Shown: positions 1-5,822, counted from the stretch's first letter. The stretch: 7,872 bases of DNA from an uncultured Bacilli bacterium (GCA_947625365.1 CANQNZ010000055.1:1-7872), one strand, 5' to 3'. The notes: generated from the sequence alone by a model not told the origin. Made by a program: numbers and translations.

Positions 1-512
1 CCTTCTTCTTGGGTTGTGGCATTATCCATCCAGGCTTTTACTTTTACTTTCTTTGTTTCATTTGGTCCTACAAAACTTTCACTTATTATATTAGATGTTC
101 CATTTGTATAGTTAGTTAACCCATTTACACTGGTATTTGTTGATACTTCTTCTGTATTAGAAAGTAATTTAGCTACTGCTCCTGTTGTTACTTTGACATG
201 ATTATCTGACAAATCTGATTCTTTCTTTTTATTTAGTACAACATTATATGCCACTACTGAGTCACATTTATTTTCTATTGTTACTTCGTATGGTTTTATT
301 GCTTCCATTCCTTTTTCATCTGTTATTGGAATTGCTTCTGTTAGACTTACATCTTCTCCTCCGTTATATGTTATATTAAAACATCCTGTTGTGGTGGTAT
401 TTTCTCCTGTTTGAGTAAAGTATTTTTGCCACAGGGCATAGCTTATTGTTGTTATAATTGTTATTAATGATATTACTAATATTCCTATTATTATTTTTTT
501 ATTATTCTTCAT
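1..512 (-). CDS. Exported surface protein, N-terminal part (runs off the left edge)
   Basis: 170 codons are open from an ATG at 512 to the window edge with no stop, so the C-terminus is missing. A Shine-Dalgarno sequence (AGAGGTGGG, 521-529) lies 8 nt before the ATG. Residues 1-6 are basic (MKNNKK) and residues 7-26 form one hydrophobic helix ending in SYALWQ, which reads as a signal peptide or signal anchor. The rest is rich in Thr, Asn, Ser and Val with a beta-strand look and two cysteines (44 and 83). The style (a helix ending in YALWQ, then a GCFN segment, and a K-x-W-M-D segment near 160) resembles exported TasA/camelysin-like or pilin-like surface proteins of gut Bacilli, but I do not recognise a named family. 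Expression probably depends on the poly-G promoter at 549-580. The export call is well supported; the function is unknown. Confidence 0.75.
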   Translation of the reverse strand, partial: MKNNKKIIIGILVISLITIITTISYALWQKYFTQTGENTTTTGCFNITYNGGEDVSLTEAIPITDEKGMEAIKPYEVTIENKCDSVVAYNVVLNKKKESDLSDNHVKVTTGAVAKLLSNTEEVSTNTSVNGLTNYTNGTSNIISESFVGPNETKKVKVKAWMDNATTQEE

Positions 513-623
513 TATTTTGACCCACCTCTTAGTATATTATCTATTCCAATTATACCCCCCCCCCGGAGTGTCATTGTCAACACAAATTAACTGTCACTGA
601 GTTTGCGGATAGTCAAAATAATG
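510..623. repeat. 12-bp perfect inverted repeat bracketing the poly-G promoter
   Basis: CATTATTTTGAC at 510-521 is the exact reverse complement of GTCAAAATAATG at 612-623, with 90 bp between. The left arm contains the start codon of the surface gene and the end of its leader. The arms do not extend past 12 bp on either side. The repeat is directly visible. Whether it is a recombination site is unknown, and a 12-bp match in AT-rich DNA can arise by chance. Confidence 0.6.
549..580 (-). promoter_or_regulatory. Promoter with poly-G spacer for the surface gene at 512
   Basis: Read on the minus strand, a perfect -35 (TTGACA, 575-580) and a perfect -10 (TATAAT, 549-554) are separated by 20 bp (555-574). 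The ten spacer bases next to the -10 are all G (plus-strand C run at 555-564). Transcription would start near 542 and give a leader of about 30 nt carrying the Shine-Dalgarno site. A 20-bp spacer is longer than the usual 17. Losing three G would restore the optimum, so promoter strength should depend on tract length. Confidence 0.7.
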
Positions 624-628
624 GGCAC

Positions 629-653
629 AAAAAAAGAAGTCCTAAGACCTCTT
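629..653 (-). terminator. Intrinsic terminator, minus strand
   Basis: On the minus strand AAGAGGTC and GACTTCTT form an 8-bp stem (one G-U pair) around a TTAG loop (634-653). A seven-T tract (635-629) overlaps the end of the stem. It would end transcripts of the LCP gene and of the orphan promoter at 726-755. Confidence 0.8.
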
Positions 654-719
654 GAAGAGACTAACCAAATAATAAGTATGAGTTTATGGTTTTAAAAAAT
701 TATAAAATTCTTCTCTTCG
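629..719 (-). ncRNA. Candidate small RNA downstream of the LCP gene
   Basis: An extended -10 promoter with no gene behind it (726-755) and a strong terminator (629-653) bound about 91 nt on the minus strand with no ATG reading frame. The predicted 5' end contains GAAGAGA (718-712), which pairs perfectly with TCTCTTC (660-654) directly before the terminator stem. Inside this, AACC and GGTT can also pair. The result is a closing helix stacked on a terminator hairpin, a compact layout typical of regulatory small RNAs. This is inferred from sequence alone; the segment could instead be only the 3' untranslated region of the LCP gene. Confidence 0.4.
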
Positions 720-725
720 TAAGAT

Positions 726-755
726 ATTATATCATGCTTTTTGCAAGATATTCAA
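726..755 (-). promoter_or_regulatory. Orphan extended -10 promoter
   Basis: The minus strand shows TTGAAT (750-755), an 18-bp spacer and TATAAT (726-731), with the extended-10 TG at 733-734. The same TGATATAAT stands before three protein genes in this window. Here no gene of useful size follows before the terminator at 653, so it may drive a small RNA starting near 719. The -35 lies just past the LCP stop codon. Confidence 0.55.
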
Positions 756-758
756 GAT

Positions 759-2192
759 TTAATTTGCTTCATTCCAAATTTTACTAATTTTTGTTTGAGC
801 AGAAGCTATAGAAGCAATATCCGGAACCATAACATAAGCTCTTGTTTTAGTAGAGAAAGTCTCCTTAGAAGCGCCTTCTCCATTTAAATAATTTGTATCT
901 AACGTCCAATTTATTTTTTTATTTAATTGCATTTTTACTAAATTAGAAATTTCCTCACTACTAATGTTAGTTTCAAAAGTACCATCTATAGTATCTAGTA
1001 AATTATTAAATTTAGTTACTGAAGAGAAAGTCATTAATTTATCCATCATTGCTTCAATAACATACATTTGGTCTTTACCTCTTTGAATATCCCCTTCCGT
1101 AAAGGAATGTCTTTCCCGAGCAAAAGATAAGGCTTTTTTACCATTTAATATATTATCTCCTTTAACATATTTATAACCGTCTTGAGAAACAAAGTTATAA
1201 TCAGAATGAACAGTAATTCCTCCTAGTTCATCAACAATTTTTTCCACAGAAGAAAAATTAACTTTGACATAATAATTAATATTAATATCTAATAAATCTT
1301 CTATAGTTTTAACAGAGGTTTCAATACCATATATTCCCGCATGGGTTAATTTATCTTTTGCGTTTTTACCAGCAAGTTCAACATAATAATCTCGTGGAAT
1401 AGAAGTAAGTAATATTTTACCAGTTTGAGGATTAATTGTAGCTACAATATTTACATCACTTCGAGAAACGCTAGTAATTTTGCCATAAGTATCAATACCT
1501 GTTAAATATACATTAAATGGCTCACTAGTAACATCTACTTTTTTAGATTTTTTTTGTTCAGGTACTTTAACATTTAAAGTATAAAGTACTTCAGTATTCT
1601 TTTTAAAATCAGTTGACTCTTCATCTAAAATATCTTTAAAAGACTCTTCTACTAAAATAGCATTTACTTTTTCATCTAAAAGGTCATCTGATAACTCTTT
1701 TACATCATCATAATCATCATTTTTATATGCTATTTCTTGTTCTAGTTTTTCTAAAGCTTTATTTATACCTTTAGAACCATTATCTAAAAATCCAATATCT
1801 TGATTATCTAAATCCGTAATATCAACATAAGAACCAGATAAAACAACTAATGAATAATTTTCGGTTTTATAATCAACTTTTTTAGTAATTTTATTAATTG
1901 TATCTTTTGTATTAAAACTATAATTACTAATTACAGCCATTCCTCCTATTAAAATAATAGAAATAAATGAGAAAAAGCATTTAATTGGTTTTTTAATTCT
2001 TCTATTAAGTAATATAAGGCCAAAAAAACTTAATAATATAACTGCTCCACAAACTAATAGTAAAAAGTATTTTAAAGGTAGCATGTCTAAGTTATATATA
2101 GCAAAACCAAATATAGCCACAATTAATACTAATAAAATATATATAAAATTGAAAAATTTGCCATTTTTCTTTTTCGCTGTTTTTTTTGCCAT
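759..2192 (-). CDS. LytR-CpsA-Psr (LCP) family wall-polymer ligase, three membrane helices
   Basis: LCP enzymes act on the outer face of the membrane and transfer teichoic acid or capsule chains from a lipid carrier to peptidoglycan. The 477-residue protein has a basic N-terminus, three membrane helices (about 14-33, 41-63 and 72-90), an acidic accessory region (about 110-210) and the LCP catalytic domain (about 225-395). Expected charged and catalytic residues are visible: GID at 232-234, SRSD at 243-246, IPRD at 266-269 with the key Arg 267, the DELGG loop at 321-325, and FARERH at 357-362 followed by GDIQR at 367-371. Three helices plus an accessory domain match the pneumococcal CpsA (Cps2A) layout rather than single-helix LytR/TagU. 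An AGGAGG site lies 5 nt before the ATG and an extended -10 at 2222-2230. No glycan gene cluster is nearby, so the polymer transferred cannot be named. Confidence 0.93.
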   Translation of the reverse strand: MAKKTAKKKNGKFFNFIYILLVLIVAIFGFAIYNLDMLPLKYFLLLVCGAVILLSFFGLILLNRRIKKPIKCFFSFISIILIGGMAVISNYSFNTKDTINKITKKVDYKTENYSLVVLSGSYVDITDLDNQDIGFLDNGSKGINKALEKLEQEIAYKNDDYDDVKELSDDLLDEKVNAILVEESFKDILDEESTDFKKNTEVLYTLNVKVPEQKKSKKVDVTSEPFNVYLTGIDTYGKITSVSRSDVNIVATINPQTGKILLTSIPRDYYVELAGKNAKDKLTHAGIYGIETSVKTIEDLLDININYYVKVNFSSVEKIVDELGGITVHSDYNFVSQDGYKYVKGDNILNGKKALSFARERHSFTEGDIQRGKDQMYVIEAMMDKLMTFSSVTKFNNLLDTIDGTFETNISSEEISNLVKMQLNKKINWTLDTNYLNGEGASKETFSTKTRAYVMVPDIASIASAQTKISKIWNEAN

Positions 2193-2221
2193 GCTAGCCT
2201 CCTAGAGTCTTTGACTTTTTA

Positions 2222-2230
2222 ATTATATCA
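2222..2230 (-). promoter_or_regulatory. Extended -10 promoter of the LCP gene
   Basis: TGATATAAT is read on the minus strand (-10 hexamer 2222-2227, TG at 2229-2230). No good -35 is visible, as is usual for extended -10 promoters. A start near 2215 would give a leader of about 22 nt containing the AGGAGG site. Confidence 0.6.
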
Positions 2231-2288
2231 TGTTAAAAAATCTAATTAATTAAATATCATTTATTTATTAAGATATTTGACACTTTTT

Positions 2289-2308
2289 GTAAATGTTTTA
2301 TCATTTAC
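2289..2308 (-). other. Hairpin over the dacA stop codon
   Basis: GTAAATG and CATTTAC form a perfect 7-bp stem around a 6-nt loop, and the stop codon of dacA lies within the structure. On the minus strand it is followed by AAAAAG rather than a T tract, so it is not a standard intrinsic terminator. It may stabilise or weakly pause the transcript. Confidence 0.35.
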
Positions 2309-3443
2309 CACTAACAACTAAGCCAAGATTTCTTTTATATAAGTCCCATAGGTTAGCTTTTTTTAAGTTTCTATCCACAGTAATATCGGCAGTTTTAATT
2401 GTCTTATTTTTATATTTTATTTTTAAAGTTCCTACTTTTTCCCCTTCTTTAACAGGAGCAGTAACATTATCTATATTAGTTTGTAAGGTATATTTCTTAA
2501 CTTTATCATTAACATTTAATAGTTCAGTAACTGAGTTTTTTACTTTAAGGTTAGCATATTCCTCTTTTCCTTTATTGATTTTAATTTTTCCTAATTTTTT
2601 ATCTTTAGAAACAATGGTATTAAGTTTATAGCTATTAAACCCATAATTTAAAAGTGAAACTGTATCAGTGCTTCGATTAGCAGAAGAGTCTTCTCCCATT
2701 ACCACACTTATGAGGCGCATGCCATTTTTTAGTGCTGTAGCTGTAAGACAGTAACCAGCAGTTGTAGTATAGCCGGTTTTAAGGCCGTCTACTCCTTCGT
2801 AAAATTTTACTAATTTATTAGTATTTACCATCCATAATTCCGTACCGTCACTTTTAGTTAAGTATTCTTCATAAACACTCGTATAATTTAAAATTGCTTC
2901 ATGTTTGACTAGTTCTCTAGCCATCATAGCCATATCATAACTGGAAGAGTAATGGCCTTCCGTATCTAGACCATGAGGATTTTTAAACTGGGTATTTTTA
3001 AGGCCTAATTCTTGGGCTTTTTTATTCATCATTTCTACAAATTTTTCTTCTGTTCCGCCGATTTTTTCAGCCATGGCGACAACCGCATCATTGCCTGATG
3101 CAATTGCTATTCCTTTAAGTAAGTCCTCGACTTTTGCGGTAGTGTTAGGCTGTAAAAATAATTGACTACCACCCATTGATGCAGCATTTTCACTAATATT
3201 TATTTTATCAGTTAATTTAATTTGTCCTTTTTCAATTGCTTCCATAATTAAAAGCATACTCATAATCTTAGTCATTGAAGCAGGGGCTAATTTTTCGTTT
3301 GCGTTTTTATTATATAGTATTTTACCTGTTGACGCCTCAATTAAAATAGCACTCTTGGCTGTAGGAGCCATATCACTTTCTGCCAACACCGACATTGGCA
3401 ATAGTAATGAAAAAATAAAAAGTAAAAGCAATCCTTTTTTCAA
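2301..3443 (-). CDS. dacA: D-alanyl-D-alanine carboxypeptidase (class C low-molecular-weight PBP)
   Basis: The enzyme removes the terminal D-Ala from peptidoglycan pentapeptides outside the membrane. The preferred start is TTG at 3443 (380 residues): it follows AGAGGTGAG (3448-3456) and yields a textbook signal peptide (KKG, a Leu/Phe-rich core, cleavage after SVLA, about residue 21). The longer in-frame ATG at 3500 has no Shine-Dalgarno site and lies inside the upstream gene and its terminator. Catalytic motifs are complete: SMTK (56-59, nucleophile Ser 56), SGN (116-118) and KTG (222-224). A beta-rich C-terminal domain (about 272-356) is followed by an amphipathic tail near 370-380, which likely holds the enzyme on the membrane, as in PBP5. 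The stop is TGA followed at once by TAA. The neighbouring LCP gene is also a wall enzyme but has its own promoter. Confidence 0.95.
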   Translation of the reverse strand: MKKGLLLLFIFSLLLPMSVLAESDMAPTAKSAILIEASTGKILYNKNANEKLAPASMTKIMSMLLIMEAIEKGQIKLTDKINISENAASMGGSQLFLQPNTTAKVEDLLKGIAIASGNDAVVAMAEKIGGTEEKFVEMMNKKAQELGLKNTQFKNPHGLDTEGHYSSSYDMAMMARELVKHEAILNYTSVYEEYLTKSDGTELWMVNTNKLVKFYEGVDGLKTGYTTTAGYCLTATALKNGMRLISVVMGEDSSANRSTDTVSLLNYGFNSYKLNTIVSKDKKLGKIKINKGKEEYANLKVKNSVTELLNVNDKVKKYTLQTNIDNVTAPVKEGEKVGTLKIKYKNKTIKTADITVDRNLKKANLWDLYKRNLGLVVSGK

Positions 3444-3477
3444 ACAACTCACCTCTAGTAAACTATATTTTAAGTCC

Positions 3478-3509
3478 AAAAAAATAGACCTAAATATCAT
3501 TTAAGTCTA
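3478..3509 (-). terminator. Intrinsic terminator across the AAA+ gene stop codon
   Basis: On the minus strand TAGACTTAAA (3509-3500) pairs with TTTAGGTCTA (3494-3485), giving 10 bp with one G-U pair around a TGATA loop, followed by seven T (3484-3478). The stop codon of the AAA+ gene (3490-3492) sits inside the stem. The start of dacA is only 34 bp further on. The dacA promoter must therefore fit in that gap (a TAAAAT at 3467-3472 is a weak candidate) or transcription must read through. Confidence 0.8.
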
Positions 3510-4452
3510 CATTTTCATCTCTTATCATATCAGCAAATTCTACTTTGAAACGTTCAATTTCTTTTCTTTTCGCATCTTCATAAATATTCTTAGCATTACA
3601 AATAGCTTTATAAATATGTTTTAATTTAACGACTTTTTCATTATCAAAAACGGCATATGAATAGGCATTAGCTAGTATAGTTAAACAAATATCTGGGTAA
3701 CGTGATGCCACTTCATAAACTCTTTTATATTCATCTGTCATTTCCACAATAAAACGCATTATTTTTTCTTTAATAAAATCGGTGTATTCCATTTTGGCCC
3801 CAATTTGACGTTCTATTTTGGGATAAGTTCCCATCAAAATTTTAACTACTGTCTCTTTGTCAGCTTCTTGAACATCGATTTTTTGAAAACGTCTTAAGAA
3901 GGCACGGTCACGAATTATGTACTGCTCATACTCTTCAGTAGTTGTTGCTCCTATCATTTTAATAGTACCACGGTCTAAACCAGGTTTTAACATATTGGCA
4001 AAATCTAAATTATTATTTTTACTTTTATTTGTTAATAAATGAGTTTCATCAATAAATAAAATTGTTTGACTTTTAGTCTTTAATTCTTCTATTAATAATT
4101 CTAATCTATTTTCTGTTGCTCCCTCACTGACACTTTCTCCAAGCAAACTTGTAATATTGATTTTAATAAGTTGCCAATTTTTTAAAGCATCCGGCACCAT
4201 ACCCTTTTGAATGCGATAAGCAAGGCCTTCAACAATTGCAGTTTTACCTATACCAGGTTTACCAACAAGTAAAGCACTTTTTTCAGGAGTAAGTAAACAT
4301 AAAATTGTTTGTTTTATTTCCTCATCTCTGGCTATAGCAGGGTCAGTAATATACTCACGAGCTGTTAAATCTTCTCCATATTTTTCTATCATACTAAATT
4401 TAGTTTCACTTTTAGGTGTTGATACATCTAAAGTTTCTATTTCTTCGTTCAA
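3490..4452 (-). CDS. Stand-alone ClpA/ClpB-type AAA+ ATPase (single D1-like domain)
   Basis: This is an ATP-driven remodelling protein of the Clp type. In the frame numbered from the GTG at 4461, Walker A is GKPGIGKT (67-74), Walker B ILFIDE (134-139) followed by THLL, sensor-1 GATTTEEY (171-178), the arginine fingers RR (190-191, in a DRAFLRRFQ segment matching ClpA D1) and a sensor-2-like RYPD (254-257). I prefer TTG at 4452 as the start: GGGTGAT (4457-4463) is well spaced for it, while the GTG at 4461 lies inside that site. This gives 320 residues, far shorter than ClpA/B/C (about 750-860). The Clp N-domain, the second ATPase ring and the ClpP-docking loop are all absent. It has its own promoter (4475-4480) and terminator. 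The AAA+ assignment is firm; the partner and substrate are unknown. Confidence 0.87.
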   Translation of the reverse strand: MNEEIETLDVSTPKSETKFSMIEKYGEDLTAREYITDPAIARDEEIKQTILCLLTPEKSALLVGKPGIGKTAIVEGLAYRIQKGMVPDALKNWQLIKINITSLLGESVSEGATENRLELLIEELKTKSQTILFIDETHLLTNKSKNNNLDFANMLKPGLDRGTIKMIGATTTEEYEQYIIRDRAFLRRFQKIDVQEADKETVVKILMGTYPKIERQIGAKMEYTDFIKEKIMRFIVEMTDEYKRVYEVASRYPDICLTILANAYSYAVFDNEKVVKLKHIYKAICNAKNIYEDAKRKEIERFKVEFADMIRDENVDLNDI

Positions 4453-4474
4453 TTTTATCACCCTTTGTTTGTTT

Positions 4475-4480
4475 ATTATA
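4475..4480 (-). promoter_or_regulatory. -10 element of the AAA+ gene
   Basis: A consensus TATAAT on the minus strand lies at 4475-4480, inside the 53-bp gap before the AAA+ gene. It would start transcription near 4468 and leave a leader of about 16 nt. The matching -35 (TTTAAA near 4498-4503) is weak. Confidence 0.45.
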
Positions 4481-4505
4481 CCTTATAAATTAATTTTTTT
4501 AAATG

Positions 4506-4835
4506 TTAGCTTGTTTTTCCTTGTTTTAATTTGTCATACTGTTTATATAAATATTGCACGCCATTTTCTAAGCGAAAATAGTGAACTATATAACATAAAA
4601 CAAATATCATTAAGATTAAACCAATAACGAAAAAACCAATAAATATTGTGCCTAAACCTAAAAATATTAGCATAAACACACAATAGAATAATGTAACTAT
4701 TAAATGAATTAATCTTTCATGTTGAAAAAACTGAATTTTTATTAAATGTTCATTAATTATTTCTTCTTTTATTTTTCCTTTACTATCTAATGTTTTATCT
4801 ATCTGAGCTATATAATCATATAAATATTTTTTCAT
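4506..4835 (-). CDS. Small two-helix membrane protein, unknown function
   Basis: The 109-residue protein has a charged, mainly helical cytoplasmic-looking N-terminus (1-42, lysine- and glutamate-rich), a long hydrophobic stretch (about 43-86) that fits two membrane helices joined by a tight Gly-containing turn near 60-67, and a basic C-terminus (88-109). I do not recognise the family. Its Shine-Dalgarno sequence (AAAGGAG, 4842-4848) lies within the last codons and stop of the nuclease gene, 6 nt before the ATG, and the genes are 3 bp apart. Translation is therefore likely coupled and the two proteins are made together. The context suggests a role linked to the nuclease at the membrane, but that is inference only. 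Confidence 0.8.
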   Translation of the reverse strand: MKKYLYDYIAQIDKTLDSKGKIKEEIINEHLIKIQFFQHERLIHLIVTLFYCVFMLIFLGLGTIFIGFFVIGLILMIFVLCYIVHYFRLENGVQYLYKQYDKLKQGKTS

Positions 4836-4838
4836 ACT

Positions 4839-5555
4839 TTACTCCTTTAATTGGCTATTTCCATTTGTATAATCTATTTCAATACCATCTTGCACATTAT
4901 AAACATAAATATTAAATTTTATTCCTCTTCCGCCATCTTCAATAGACAAGCCTTCCATTTGCACACCACTTGCTAAAAGATTACTACCCTCATATATTGG
5001 GGTAACACGATATAAAACATGGTTTTTAGTTTTACGAATATAATTTGCTACTTTATTTTCATAATCTAGCATTACTCCAGTATTCATTTGTCTTGTACAA
5101 GTTATTAAATTTTTTTCATTAGCGTTTTCACCTGTTAATTGATAACCAATCAAATGGCATCTATTATATAAGTATTTACCATCGACTATATCATATTTTA
5201 CTGTATGCCATCCAGTCGGTTTTACCATGCCAATGCTACCACGCTTTTCAGTAGGCATTAAATCATTAGAGATATTAGCTATTGCTACTCCACTTCTTTT
5301 TAAATAATCTTGTTCACTATATTTTTCAAAGGAATTAGCATTTAAATATTTATCTTCAAAATTTGGTTCATTGTCATTAATAACAACATAATTTTTTCCT
5401 TCGTATTTTGGAACATTTTCTAAAGAATAAGAAGTTTGAAATAAGGATGAAATATTACTTATTAAGTCAACATGAAAATATCCGGCAATGATTTCCCCTA
5501 ATAAAATAGCTATAACTATAATCTTCAATATTAACTTAACATTTTTCTTTTTCAT
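4839..5555 (-). CDS. Membrane-anchored or secreted DNA/RNA non-specific endonuclease (EndA-like)
   Basis: This is a beta-beta-alpha-metal nuclease of the EndA family, which cuts nucleic acid outside the cell. The 238-residue protein has an N-terminal signal anchor (about 6-25) and a catalytic region from about 85. Family landmarks are RSGVAIA (87-93), LMPTEKRGSIG (99-109), the active-site segment YNRCH (130-134, general base His 134, in place of the DRGH motif of pneumococcal EndA), the conserved Asn 149 in EKNL, the ENKVA helix (166-170) and the core strand LYRVTPIYEG (181-190). Streptococcal EndA degrades one strand during DNA uptake; other members serve nutrition or biofilm release, and nothing here decides between these roles. 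The gene has an extended -10 promoter at 5578-5586 and a bidirectional terminator upstream of it. The ATG at 5555 has a poor Shine-Dalgarno site, but no better in-frame start exists. Confidence 0.9.
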   Translation of the reverse strand: MKKKNVKLILKIIVIAILLGEIIAGYFHVDLISNISSLFQTSYSLENVPKYEGKNYVVINDNEPNFEDKYLNANSFEKYSEQDYLKRSGVAIANISNDLMPTEKRGSIGMVKPTGWHTVKYDIVDGKYLYNRCHLIGYQLTGENANEKNLITCTRQMNTGVMLDYENKVANYIRKTKNHVLYRVTPIYEGSNLLASGVQMEGLSIEDGGRGIKFNIYVYNVQDGIEIDYTNGNSQLKE

Positions 5556-5577
5556 TCCTATCGCCCACTACTATTTC

Positions 5578-5586
5578 ATTATATCA
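5578..5586 (-). promoter_or_regulatory. Extended -10 promoter of the nuclease operon
   Basis: TGATATAAT on the minus strand (-10 hexamer 5578-5583, TG at 5585-5586) would start transcription near 5571, about 16 nt before the nuclease ATG. No clear -35 is visible. It lies just downstream of the terminator at 5596-5623, so the nuclease pair is an independent unit. Confidence 0.6.
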
Positions 5587-5595
5587 CGTTTTAAT

Positions 5596-5623
5596 AAAAA
5601 CCCTTAAATTTTTAAGAGTTTTT
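5596..5623. terminator. Bidirectional intrinsic terminator
   Basis: AACCCTTAAA (5599-5608) and TTTAAGAGTT (5611-5620) pair almost perfectly. T runs follow the stem on both strands (plus strand to 5623; minus strand through 5596). It insulates the nuclease operon from transcription arriving from the surface-protein side. Confidence 0.65.
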
Positions 5624-5653
5624 AACATTATTCACTACTCGAATTTCTTCTGT

Positions 5654-5673
5654 TAATTATTTTGTAATAATTA
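5654..5673. repeat. AT-only hairpin
   Basis: TAATTATT and AATAATTA form a perfect 8-bp inverted repeat around TTGT. It lies in the gene-free stretch 5624-5822. No T tract or promoter fits it, and its role is unknown. Confidence 0.35.
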
Positions 5674-5713
5674 CATTATCGAAACCAACAATAAGTCCCT
5701 AAATAACAAGAAT

Positions 5714-5753
5714 CTGATAACCAAAGTATCCCTACATACTAAATTGGTTGCAG
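5714..5753. other. Long imperfect hairpin in a gene-free gap
   Basis: Paired segments run from the outside in: CTG/CAG, AACCAA/TTGGTT and AGTAT/ATACT, closing on a CCCTAC loop. A three-A bulge and a small internal loop give 14 base pairs over 40 nt. The stretch 5624-5822 has no convincing reading frame or promoter, so this is the only notable structure in it apart from the AT hairpin at 5654-5673. It could be a structured RNA, an mRNA 3' element or the remnant of a small mobile-element end. Confidence 0.4.
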
Positions 5754-5822
5754 TTCTGCAAGTATCTTTTTGTCTTCCATAATAATTTTTCTTTCTGATT
5801 TGATATTAACATAACTTTAAAT

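Noticed and set aside
621..695. 24-codon plus-strand frame beginning in the right arm of the inverted repeat
   Set aside because: It has no ribosome site in the present orientation and runs through the terminator on the other strand. It is probably chance and is mentioned only under the inversion idea.
2252..2278. AAATATC / GATATTT inverted repeat between dacA and the LCP gene
   Set aside because: It has a 7-bp AT-only stem with a 13-nt loop and no T tract, and is easily expected by chance in this composition.
2293..2631. 112-codon plus-strand open frame, hydrophobic product
   Set aside because: It lies wholly inside dacA on the opposite strand, has no ribosome site, and its composition is what antisense of a Lys/Asn-rich gene gives.
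3444..3500. Longer dacA start at the ATG at 3500
   Set aside because: It has no Shine-Dalgarno site, overlaps the AAA+ gene and its terminator hairpin, and would put 19 extra residues before a complete signal peptide.
5774..5817. Short minus-strand frames in the gap 5624-5822 (13 to 40 codons)
   Set aside because: They have no ribosome sites and no recognisable protein features, and they cross the hairpin at 5714-5753 or stop early.
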